In this document: piece after piece, positions 24,703-37,100 of the stretch | Position numbering within the stretch: position 1 is the first letter of the stretch | Layout: each line of letters begins with the position of its first letter | Source: Gordius sp. MW1 | Lineage: Eukaryota > Nematomorpha > Gordioida > Gordea > Gordiidae | Direction: 5' to 3' | Assembly (NCBI GenBank): GCA_964036665.1 | Contig: OZ038527.1 | Location: 21,857,901-21,921,900, forward strand | DNA length: 64,000 bases | Notes under the pieces: model-generated | The model's input: the letters and a program-made list of their open reading frames with translations, nothing else | What the model was told of the DNA's origin: nothing | Databases searched by the model: none | Translations under genes and position numbers: made by a program

Positions 24703-27700
24703 AACTCTGGCCTTCGGACCTCGTGGGAAGGGGGAGGGGGGAAGGGAAGGGGGAACGACTCATCTATACTTCGTATAAATGTATCATATTTGCTATGCAA
24801 TTTATGGGCCAGAAAGGTGGGAAGGGGCGAGAATGCCTATAGGGGTGTATTAAATGCAAAATAATTGTACTGACGGGCATAGGGTAAATATCAATGTTAA
24901 CCAATTCCAAATAGAAAAAAAAATAAGATTTCGCTTCACAATTTGGCCAATGGTCATTTTTCCCTTTGGTCAGTAGCCAGGACACGTTTAAAAAGTCGTA
25001 TTTTCAAGGGTATTAACAAGAACAATATATTAATTTAATTTAAAAAAAAAAAAAATTTGGCCCTCGCCGGGATTCGAACCCACATCAGTAGAGGCATAGG
25101 CTTTTGTAGGGGCACAGGGACCCATATCAGTAGAGGCATAGGCCCTTGTAGGGGAGGGCATAGGGTAATTATCGATGTTAACCAATTGAATTATTCATAA
25201 CTAATTTTTTTAGGGGAAAAGGTCATACTTTGGTTTTTTTAACTAATGAGTGTCATAGGTTGTTAATATAAGAAAAGCGAAAATACCCTAAAGAAGAAGA
25301 AATTATAAGAAAATTAAATATAAAGCGATATTCTTGATAAGTAAAAGTGAGCAAAAGCTTTAAATTAGAGGCAAACTTGAGATTTAAGTATTTTAAATTA
25401 ATTTTAACAATGCTTTGTTAATTGCTATTAAACTTAACCTTTTTGGTTAGTTCGCCTAAGTTAATATTAATAATAACAGTCGCAGCGCAGTGGTAAACAC
25501 GACGGAAATTTAAAATTCATATAGAAAATTCCAACCCTCCCCCCTCAATTAATAACTTCTGTTCTACATCTACCACCCCCCCCCCACTCATATATTAATA
25601 AATTAAAAATAATACTAACACATCTTCCTCCACTCCCGCCCCCTTAACCCCCCCCCCCCCCCCCCCCCCGCGCTTATAATACTAGGGTAATAAACTGTAG
25701 TTTAACCTTGGCATATAAAAATACTTATAACATATGAAAGAGTTAAGATAAGAGTATAGTGAAATGCAGTAAATTTAATTCCAATCATATATTTTTAAAC
25801 ATAGCAAATACAAAACGACGGAATTTTGTATGCATTTAGTTAGTAACCATCTAAAAATATGATTTGCTCATATCAGTAGAGGCATAGGCCCTTCTAGGGG
25901 AGGGCATAGGGTAATTATCAATGTTAACCTAATATACCAATTCAAAAACGAATAAAAATTTCGATTCACAATTTGTTCTTTAATATAATAAAATAATTAC
26001 TTGAAGGATGGATAATTATTAAAAATACGCTTCTATGATCGACCACGTGATAATAATAATTGCCCTCCTGTTTTTCGATTACAATTAAAATGGTTAAAAT
26101 ATTATCGTTAAGTTACATCAAAGACTTTAAAGCAGTTATAAAAAGTTTATATATACATGTAATTTTTTGATTAAATTTTTGACAAAATGCGAATTTTATT
26201 TTTTCTAAATAATTTTTTTTTACCTTTTGCCTTATGAAAAATACACATATGGTTTAAATTTTGATTTAATATCATTATTATTTTAAAAAATAATTAGAAA
26301 GATCCTTAAAAACAATTTGGCAAATGGTCATTTTTTTCATTGGTCAGTAGCCAGGACAGGGTCAAAAAGGATATAAATACATAAGAGACGATTAAAAAAC
26401 GAAAAAAAAATTTCAAATCACAATTTGGCCACTGGTCACTTTTTTCCATTGGTCAGTAACAATAGACGGTCTATAAATACATAATAGTCAAAAAAAACGA
26501 AATCTAAAAATTTTTTGATTCACACTTTGACCAATGGTGATTTTTTCCATTGGTCAGCAGCCAACGGATGGCCAAAAAGTCACATTATCAATGGTATTAA
26601 CAAAAACAATATATTAATTTGAAAAAAAATCGAAAAAAATATTTTGATTCACACTTTGGCCAATGGTGATTTTTTCCATTGGTCAGCAGCCAACGGACGG
26701 CCAAAAAGTCACATCAATGGTATTAACAAAAACAATATATTAATTTAAAAAAAAGAAAAAAAAATTTGATTCACACTTTGGCCAATGGTGATTTTTTTCA
26801 TTGGTCAGTAGCCAGCGGACGGTCAAAAAGTCATATAATCAATGGTATTAACAAGAACAATATATTAATTTAATTTTAAAAAAAAATAAAAATTTTGCCC
26901 TCTCCGGGATTCGAACCCACATTAGTAGAGGCATAGGCTTTTGTAGGGGCACAGGGACCCATATCAGTAGGGGCATAGGCATTTGTAGGGGAGGGTACAG
27001 GGTAATTAGCAATGTTAACCAATTCAAAAACGAAAAAAAAAATTTAGATTTATACTTTGGCCAATGGTCATTTTTTCATTGGTCAGTAGCGAGAACACTG
27101 TCAAATAGTTATATTATCAATGGTATTAACAAGAACAATATATTAATTTAATTTAAAAATAATGGAAATTTTGCCCTCTCCGGGATTCGAACCCACAATA
27201 GTAAAGGCATAGGCTTTTGTAGGGGCATAGGGACCCACATTAGTAAAGGCATAGGCTTTTGTAGGGGCATAGGGACCCATATTAGTAGAGGCGTAGGCCC
27301 TTGTAGGAAAGGGCACAGGGTATTTATCAATGTTAACCTAATATACCCAATTCAAAGACAAAAAAATAAAATTTCGATTTATTTGGCCAATGGTCATTTT
27401 TTTTATTGGTCAGTAGCCAGCGGACGGTCAAAAAGTCATATTAACAATGTTATTAACAAGAACAAAATATTAATTTAATTTAAAAAAATTAAAAAAAAAT
27501 TCGTCCTCTCCCTGGCTTGAACTCAAGACCTCCAGGTCATAAAGCTGCCGCCATAACTTGGTGGACAACGGACAACGGACGGACAACAAAAAACGAGCCT
27601 ATAAATTGCATAGCAATTAAAAGTTGTGTTTTATGTTTAGAAAATCAATATATTTCATCGGTCAGTAGTGAGTGGACGGTCAAAAAGTCATATTATCAAT

Positions 27701-27890
27701 GTTATTACAAGAACAAAATATTAATTTAATTTAAAAAGGAATAAAAAAAAATAAATAAAAATTCGTCCTCTTCCGGCATTGAACTCAAGACCTGCAGGTC
27801 ATAAAGCTAGCGCCATAACTTGGTGGACAACGGACGGACAACGGACGGACAACAAAAAACGAGCCCATAAATTGCATAGCAATTAATAGG
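24703..27890 (+). repeat. Composite-element pieces, tandem units and tRNA-like blocks
   Basis: It starts with a degenerate head (aactctggccttcggacctcg). Forward ttggccaatggtcat units occur at about 24942, 26318, 26425, 26530, 26655, 26778, 27057 and 27383. Minisatellite plus B-box blocks (rc GGTTCGAATCC) are at 25070-25080, 26907-26917 and 27183-27193. Two tRNA-like pieces (27502-27565, 27763-27826) each run into a ggacaac microsatellite and the end gagccyataaattgcatagc (about 27620, 27885). A poly-C run lies at 25650-25670. Between about 25190 and 26310 the sequence is mostly AT-rich with no family seen. No coding sequence found. Confidence 0.6.
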
Positions 27891-28158
27891 GGAAAAAATC
27901 AATTTTCAATGTTTTACCCTAAGTTAGTTCTACCACTTAGAGGGTTAAAGAAATTTTTTCAGCCATTCAATATCGCTCTATTGAGCATCGAAAAGGGTCA
28001 AAAACGGTCATTTCCGCAACTTTGAATCGAAACATCTAAAAAACTTGACGTATAGGAAAAAAACGAAAAACATATTTGTGTTCACCACAAAAAACTCTAT
28101 CGGAATATGTTGACTGTTTTCCGCTTATTTACACAAGACCATTGTTTGTTGACTAGTG

Positions 28159-31138
28159 TTATTATACACCTACCTTCCCATTTTATTTTAGTTTTAAACT
28201 TAACAATAACGAGTAATAATGATTGCCGGATTATTGTTATTAGCAAATATTAACTCGATTTAGGATTCTTAGATTAAACTATAATTGTACTCCATTTATT
28301 ACCATTTAGGGGCAATTCCAAATTAAAGACTAATTAGGTTAAAACACAACTATTTAGTGTATGCTTTGAAAATAATAGCAAAAATATACCGTTTTCGCTT
28401 TTAATAAGGATTATGAGTATGTCTTATGTAATTTTTTAGTCACAACCTTCGAAATATATATATATAAGACCAACTAGAAAAACTATTTAAATTGTGGTTT
28501 AGAATTAAGCCCATTAACCGGTGAATAATAATTATTTTGTATATCGACAAAATAGTATTTCTATTAAGTTTTACATCCCGATTATCCAAGCAAACATGAA
28601 GGAGGCGTGAGTGGGGGAGAACGAAAGGAGAGTAGGCGAAGGGAGAGAGAAATGTGCTAGTAAACATCGCGTACGCAGTATGTTCTAATATTTTCCGTTT
28701 TCCAGATAAGAGGAAGGAGTTCACGTAAACATGAATAAATTTAAATATAGAGGTGAAACAAAAAAACCAAAATAGTGGACTTATAGATGACATTTTAATT
28801 TACAGGAATAAATAAAATTTGTAGTATAAATTAAAAAGGCCCTAGCAATATAGCCTCAAAAAAGGTTAAAATGGGCACATTTTGCACCTTCAACTTTAAA
28901 AACTGGAAGCTTTAGAAAAAATATTATTTTTCGGCGCAAAATTCTCTATCAGAATTATGGGTACGATTGCTGGATGGTTTTTTTTATAGATCTGTGGTAT
29001 CATCTAGTAAAAATTTAACGGAGCGTTACATGTTGGAGAAACAAAAATCTGTTTGAGTTTGATTTTTTTAACACGATTAATATTGAACACATTCAAAATA
29101 TGAATAACTTATTGTTTTAGTATTGACAAAAAAAGCCGCAAAATATATATTAAATTTTTTTCGGTGTTTTGCAAAAAATTAGCGGGGCGGGCTCGGGCCT
29201 ACAATTTTATCTTAACGGTCTCGAGCCGGGACAGATTTTGGTACTAAAATTTAACATAGAAGGCCCGTGCATGTGTTTAGTTCAAACAATGGCCCTAATT
29301 AGCACAAACGAAAAAATTGGAAAGAGATCCGAAATTTGCGACCCAAAGATATTATTCATGCATTTTTACCATACACCCATTGTAGATATTGATTTATATA
29401 ATTTTAATTAGTTTTTGTTCAATCAAAATTCTTGAAAATTTACCAACCCCCCCCCCCCCTACCCTCCCCCCCCCCCTCCCCCCCCCCCCCCCCCTTTGGA
29501 TAGTCCTGCCTTCGCCGCTACTGTATATAATCTTAATAAATTTTGTTTAATAGAATTATTTCTTATTTTTAAACCCTTCCTCCCTTTATGCAATCTTGGC
29601 TACGCCCCTATAAATAAGCAAGTTTATTATAATAGCATATAATGAAATTTCTAATTCCTACCATTTTATGTAAAAATTAGAAATAGGCATTAAGCTAATA
29701 CTAAAACTTCTAGATCGTTAATATTTTTAGTCCAATCACAAATCTTAAAAATATACGTTTTTTGAAATATTATTATAATAATTTTATTTTATAAATACAG
29801 TAAAAATTCCTTAAATAAACACAATATTCTCCTGACTTTAAATCAGATATATAGCTCAATTTGCGGCCAATGAGCTTTATAAGATTTTAATGTAATAAAA
29901 AATTGAGAATTTAAGAAGTTCATAATTTTACAGTCTAAATCATTAGATAATTTAATTGATAGCAGGGCTATTACTTTAATATATATAACCTTTACACCTA
30001 AGGCTGAATAGAAAAAAAGTAAGCCAAAAACTAAAATATAATGTAATTTAATATAAAGATTTATTATATTTGATCATAGGATGGGTTGCTGTACTTCGTT
30101 TTTCATAAAATTTGAGATACAGATTAAAATATGAGCCATATATAAAAATAGTCTATTTTATGCCCTGTGGTTCGTGGTAACAAGAAATTACAAAATATAA
30201 TTTATAAAAAATTTGATCTCTAATATTAATGCTCTAGCCAAATAAATACTGATTAACAAATCAATATATATATTTAACAAGGTGATAAGCATTATTTGTT
30301 TTTACATTTTGTGTAAATATTAACAAATTCTCTTAATTTATTTGCAACAAACAAAGGAACTGGCTCCATCATATTTAGGGGATTTGTTACTAACTCAAAC
30401 TAATTTAAGTCTAGACTATAACGCTAACTATAGGATGGCATTAGCATAGACCTTTGACATAATAAGATGATAAGATCTTAGCGTTTTGCGTGCCTAAGCT
30501 TGTAAACGTAAGGCCAGTTGGCAAGTTACATACATCTATACATCAGCCTTTTACTTTTCAAACAATTCAAATTTCAAATGAGTAAACATTAAATATGCTT
30601 TGTTGTTTAACTTATACTACAATATACTTTAAAACTCTTTTATTTATCTCAACTATTATTTTTTTGTAATATTAATAAATTTAATCTTGATTACATAACA
30701 TTTATTAGCATTTGTATTTAAATTAACAATGTGGCAATATTATATAAAAGTAAATTAATTTACATAATGTGCCCTATCTCTATAAATATTCAAGACATTT
30801 TTATAAATTTCACTCAACAAAGTAATTGATTAACTTTTGATATTTATTTAAAACCTTAATAATTAGAGACCAAAAGCATAGAATAACTTAAATATGCTGC
30901 TAAAAAGTATAAAAAAGATTAAGCTCCTGAAATTTTTAAAATATTGTTTATTTATTGTGCAAAAAAACATCTTTTTTAAGACAATCTAACTATATACTCT
31001 TTTTTAAACTCAATCTTTTTTAATCTAGTTTTTACTGTGTCCATCAAAAGGCACTGACCTATATAATTCCCACTATCACTGAAAACATAAAAATATTACA
31101 TCATTTTGCATAATTTAGTTTAACACAAACAATTTTTT
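28159..31138. other. Intergenic spacer before the CysRS gene
   Basis: No exon recognised. A GC-rich patch at 29190-29240 (ggcgggctcgggcc, ctcgagccggga) looks like hAT subterminal sequence. Poly-C runs are clustered at 29447-29495, and cttggctacgccc near 29600 is a solo end of the CATGGGCG MITE family. The remainder (29620-31138) is AT-rich unique DNA that should include the CysRS promoter. Confidence 0.4.
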
Positions 31139-34100
31139 ATGGCTGTAGAGGTGGAAACCAAACGATACCATTGGGAATTACCAGAGAAAAAGCTGACACA
31201 TGAATTAAAACTTTATAACAGTTTTACAAGAAAAAAGGTAAATCTTTAACATAACAAAATTATAACTTTTACCTGTTTTAGTAACAAATATTAAAATAAA
31301 CTATATATCTTTATTTTTGATTAAATTTGCTATAATATAACCAGTTTAAACTTCTATTACAAATTTAAAGCATGTCTAGAAAATTATCATGATCACGCTT
31401 TTTGTTAACTTTTCTGATAAATTTTTTTGGATAATTGATAGTACTTTAGAATACTATTAATAATGCAACTTTGCAGAATACATCAGTGTTAAACCTCTTC
31501 ATACAATCATGACCTAATATTGTGTATGGGCTTTTTTAGGAACCATTTGTGCCGTTGGAAACGAAAGTCACTTGGTACACTTGTGGACCCACTGTCTATG
31601 ATGCATCCCACATGGGACATGCAAGGTGATTTTCAAACACAAACTCATATATACAATTTTAAACCCTATGCTTCCTAAATATGAAATGATTTTTTGGGGT
31701 TAAATGAGATGAATTAAGATTTTCCTCTCTATCAAGGAAAAGGAGTGGGGGCAAAACGGGACATTTCCCCCTCACCAAATTCATAATATATCTATTCAAC
31801 ATAGTTAGGGTTAAATTGCTCTTGAGTTATTCCCAAAAGTCTGATGTAGAGACCTCCACGGGTGATCCGAAACCCGACCCGGACCCTACCTCAGGTCAGG
31901 TTTGGGTCGAAAATTGCAAAATGTTTTCGGGTAGGGTCGGGTTCGGGTTGAAATTTTTTGCAAATGGTCGGGTCGGGTTCGGATTGAAAAAACCGTTCTC
32001 TAGTCTAATGTCTTGGCAACATTTTTATACCCCAATTGGCCATACTAACTTTTTATATTCGCAAAACAATGACTAATTAAGTGCGGACTAAGAATCTAAA
32101 ATTTTGCCATTTATAACTCACCCAACATGGCGCACCGGACTTTAACTTTAAAATATGGTTATCGCTTGAATTCTTATTTATTATTTTGGGGTCATACAGG
32201 ACCCCAAACTCTTTTATGTTTCTTTTTTTAGGTCAATATATATATATTGATGTTTTATACATTTGAATATGTTTTTTAATCGCCAGGTCTTACATATCCT
32301 TCGATATTATGAGACGCGTGATGACGCATTACTTCAAATACGATATATTTTACATCATGAATATTACCGACATCGACGATAAGGTATAACAACAAACTAG
32401 AAATTTGAGGAATATTAGTTTTAAAATTATTATTAATCATATTCCGTGATCCTTAAAATAGTGGATTTAGCTAGTATTTGACCTCCTTTTTCTCGGTGAA
32501 TTATAAATTTTTATAACTTCGAATAACAAGGTTGATGATGAAAATTGCCCAAAGTTATGGCTTTGCATCTACAATTAAAATCGCGTTTCTGATTTGTATA
32601 TATATTCTTAAAATTAGTGAAAAATCATCGATAGGGATGTGCAACTTTTCATTCGAGAGAGGTTTTATGATTTATTCAAGTTTTTTCACCACGATTGAAT
32701 AAGCTAATTCATGAATTTTTGGGAGGAATCAATCTTTTCTACAAACGCCCGTTGAATGTGTTTTATTTCTAAAATTGTTCCAGTAGTCAGTCGGCCAGGT
32801 TGATGATTAAATCGATTTTGGCCAAAGTCATGGCTTTGCATTTGCAATTAAAATCGCTTTTTCAGTTTCGAGAGGCTTTTAAAATTGTCAAGGAATTTTG
32901 GACAACCCTTTATTAACCCCGATTTCAAGAGATGTTAAAATTAGTTTTAGCTTTTTCTTTTGATTTACTTATATAAATAAACACGAGAATTTTGCAATTT
33001 GTAAGATTAAGCGCTTCCACCGCATTCTTCTTTTTTGATCTTAAGTCAGCTAGAAAAATTGAGTGCCTTATGGTGAGATAAGTTTTTAACAAAGCTTTAA
33101 CTAAACTGGTCTCGCTAGAACTTCAAAGTGAACCTCGAGGTTTGGGGCAGAGGTCTTGTTAGTTTGGTTTTTTTTAATGAAAATTCACCCTTATACAGTT
33201 GGAACTTCTTAATCGCAAATCGGAATATCGCGGAAACCTTTTAATCGCGAAGTTAACCGCCATTTTGTTTTTTTTAAACGATAATATTAACAAAAACATC
33301 GTTTATTGACAAATCGCTTAATAGTACAATATCGGATATTCACAAACATTTTCGAGTCCTTAAATCAACCAGATAATTATATAAAATATCGTTTTATTGC
33401 GAAGCGTAAGAAATGAATATCTAATATAATGTACATATACTTTTGTTTCCATCGTTTAATCGCGAAATATCGGTTAATCGCGAATTTTTTTCAGACCCCA
33501 GGCTTTGCAATTAAACTGTTTTTACTGTATATGTGCAGATTATCAAAAGGGCCCGACAGAATTATAGGTTCCGGAATTACGTTAAAGAAAATAATTCGCT
33601 CGATCAAATATTTCAGGATTGCATCAAAGCTTTAGAAGTAATATCTAGGGCTACCTACGTTCATTCGAACGATCATTAACGCTTAATGACATTTTTGTCC
33701 GCCATATTGAAATATGCACAATTAAGAAAATCTAATAATAATGTAGTAGTAATTTTCTACATTTATTGAAAAAAGGTTAGAAAAAGGTGTTACACAAGTT
33801 TAAAATCGAAAATGGTATTTTTAATTAAAAATAATAAAAAATCTGTAATAAGACTTTTTATTCATTTTAGAGCCCTTTGATAATTTTTTTTATCCTTTCT
33901 TATGATTTTGAAATAAAGATAGTGCTTCTAGATAAATTACTTGAATTTTGTATAATTTGTAGTTTAATATTTATTCCGAAAGGATTTTGAAGTGTATAAA
34001 TTAAGAGGGCGGCTAAATTTAGAACCCAATTTACCAATTAAAACACTATATTGTGTCTCACCCACTTTTTTACACCTTTATTCACTTTTTCCCCAGTATT

Positions 34101-37100
34101 TTTCGGCCAAAATGAAGAAAGACGTCAATAATCCCGATATGAAAACACTCGAGGGCGTCATCGTTAAAAGGATCAATGACGGGATCGAATTGCTGCAGAA
34201 CTTGGCGAATTCCAACTGCAAAATAGAAGAGTTGGAAATGGAAAAAGATGTGAGATTGCCTAGAATGCTAACCCCACTACCAAAAATTTTACTTTATTTT
34301 ATTTTTTTATAATTTATCAAAAGTACCGTTGATAGTCGATCTTTGGTTCGAATAACATAAACAGGCCAAAGGTTTTTGGGCCTGGGTTCGACCTCGAGGC
34401 TTAGTCGAAATTTGATAAACCGACCAAGAGCGACTGTTGTCTTAATAAAGCCACAGGTCGACCTAACAAAACCCAGCCGTTTTTCAACACTTATCAAAAG
34501 ATGTTCTATATTTATTTTTATCGTCCTCGAACCATTTCTGATAAAACTCGTTAAAAATAATATTTATTACACTATGGTCTTAAGCTTTCTAAAGCTCTAT
34601 CGTTGGTAAGTTTCTTTTACCGCGTCGCATGCCCCCTAAAAATATTAGGTTGAAGATCGCAATTTAATATACTTTTTAATAGATATAATTAAATAATTAC
34701 GAATGTTAATTCCGTGCAATCAAAAATGTATTTAAATACGATTTTTAGTTTGTCGTAGGTTTTGGATAAAAATAATAGTGATTCTTTGTAATATACCCCG
34801 TCAGAGGCACTGCTATTTTACTTTAACCAAAATTTTAATCGATTTTGGAGTTATTACAAATATCGAAATAAATTTTACAATGTGGATTTGGCTCAATTTT
34901 AGGCAACATTAAATGAAAAATTTATATAATCATTTGCCAACGTTACGCCAATTTTGTTGCAATTTTTTTTATTTTAACATATATTTTACTTTTCAATGGA
35001 ATAAAAGCGTTTATTTGCAAATTTAATGTTAAAATGGACATATTTTTTGCTTTTTTGGCGGCAGAATTTTTTAAATCAAGTTTCGGACGTGCTTTCGGAT
35101 TGGTTGGACGAGCAGCACAGGTATCCAATCACCGATAACCACATATTTTTTGACCTACCGCGTCATTGGGAAAAGGAATTCCACGAAGACATGAAAAATT
35201 TAAACGTAATTTCAAAATTTTATTCGAAAAATCAAATACAAATTTTTCCTAGGTTTGAACGGTTTGTGTATAAGTTATATAAGTAAATAAAATAAATTTT
35301 ATTTTTGGATTTTATTCAGCAGACTTATCACTTTATATTTAATCTTATTATTTAAACACGCTTATTTCTTTTTTATCACCATGGATGTAGCCAGGGGGAG
35401 GCAGGAAGGGGCAGCTGCCCCATTCCAAATAAAATTCTTAAAAATTTAATAAAATTATGTTTAAATTCCAAAAAATTATTGATTTTTCCCTCCCTAAATC
35501 ATTATTTCCCCCCCCCCCCCCCCTTCTAGTTCAATCCTGGCTACGCCCATGCTTATCACACAATATTTTTTGTATCTATAAAATTAAGAAATTTGACCAT
35601 TGAGTTTGTTTTCTTTAAACATAAACATCCACTTGCTTTTACAATATCGTAAAAAATGGTCTTGCCTCAAAATTTAGGTTATTTAATTATAATACGAAAT
35701 TTTCACACTTTGGTCAATTTAACTTTATATATATAATAATGGTTCGACAAAATAATTACGAATAAAACTTCAATTTTTCTAAAAACTTTTTGATTTATTA
35801 CATTTAATTTAACAAATGTTGAAATTTTATTTTACATTATTTTATTTTATTTTATTTCTATCTTTAGATTCTAGCTCCTGACGCACTTACCAGGGTCACC
35901 GAATATATACCCGAAATTATAGCTTTTATAGATAAGATTGTTCAAAATGGATACGCGTAAAGAGTTTTCCCAAAATTGTTTTATACACATTTAATATCGA
36001 ATGATCCAGTGCTGTAAAAACGGCTGGGTTTTGTTTGGTCGACCTGTGGCTTAACCGGTTTTTCAAATTTCGACCAAGACTACTTAGGTCGATTCAGAAA
36101 AACAAACCGATAGTCTCTTTATGAGTCGAGATGGACCAAACTTGACCCAGCCGTTTGTACAACAACAGTATTACTTAGGAATATTAACATGCTCTAGGTT
36201 TCCATTTTTTTCGATGGAAATCGGCTTTTTGTATTGTTTTAATTGCGAGATCGATCCCCTATTTTATACCAAATGTATTAATTTTTGATAACAATAATAA
36301 TGATAATTTATGAATAAGAGGAATTTATAAAGGAAAAATTTTTCTCGCATATATTTTCACTTTTTTGATCGTTATCAAAGTAACTGCAGTTTTCAAGGGC
36401 GTCGCAAAGTGTTTTTTTGAGCGTATAACAAGATTTTTCAGTAGACCTTTTTAAATATGCTTAGCAAAAATTTACAGCGCGCTATTATGTTCACCATCTT
36501 TGATGTGTTTGGTTGATTTATTTAACAGAGATATGCGAATACTATAAATACCATTTTTAAGTTATTGACTCTTTCCTCATTGAAACACAAATTGATATTT
36601 CAAGGGAGGCTTATTTATTGCTTTACGATTATCATGTCTATGTATGACTGTTTAAACATTCGATGGTTTTTAAAGTTTTTTTTGCCATTTTGGGCGTGTC
36701 GATTTTAGACTAAGAAAATGGATTTTTTTTTGGTAACTTAAATTGAAAAAAAATTTAATATTGGGAAAATTATAAATTTACCAAAATACGGAACTCTTTA
36801 CGTTTGTGTTTATTATTATATATATCTTTATTCATTTATAAAAAAAATTTATCTTTGTGTTTGTATAATTGTAAAATTTTTTTTTGAAATATAGTTACGT
36901 GGCTAAAAGCGGGTCAGTTTATTTCGATACGATTAAATTTGATCAAGCCCCAAACCACAATTATGCCAAACTCGTGCCCGAAGCTTGTGGAGACCTGAAC
37001 GCCCTAAATGAGGGAGAAGGTTCTGATTTTTTTTGCTTTTTTCTAATTTAACTAATACCTTTACATTCGAACAGAAAATGTAAATTTAGATTTATTTACA

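Larger units (their letters stand above)
23360..28158. mobile_element. 4.8-kb composite DNA element with about 255-bp inverted ends
   Basis: Left 23360-23615 and right 27893-28158 are near-identical inverted copies (shared blocks include ccgatagagtttt, gtggtgaacacaaatatg, ttcgatgctcaatagagcg, ttagggtaaaacattg). The outer tips are CACTGGTCAACAAA and CACTAGTCAACAAA, and TTA sits directly outside each tip as a possible 3-bp target duplication. A CACT(A/G) start with a 3-bp duplication recalls CACTA-like elements, but no transposase is visible. The interior is filled with nested repeats (foldback, hAT, tandem units, tRNA-like pieces). Confidence 0.6.

Noticed and set aside
29169-29411. 80-aa open frame
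   Set aside because: Overlaps a GC-rich transposon-like patch and has no family features or splice context.
33539-33567. A 29-bp micro-exon ending at AG|GTTCCG in CysRS
   Set aside because: Reading on to the gtaata donor after 33637 keeps phase and adds a segment ([16 protein letters not shown]) matching CysRS, so the longer exon is preferred.
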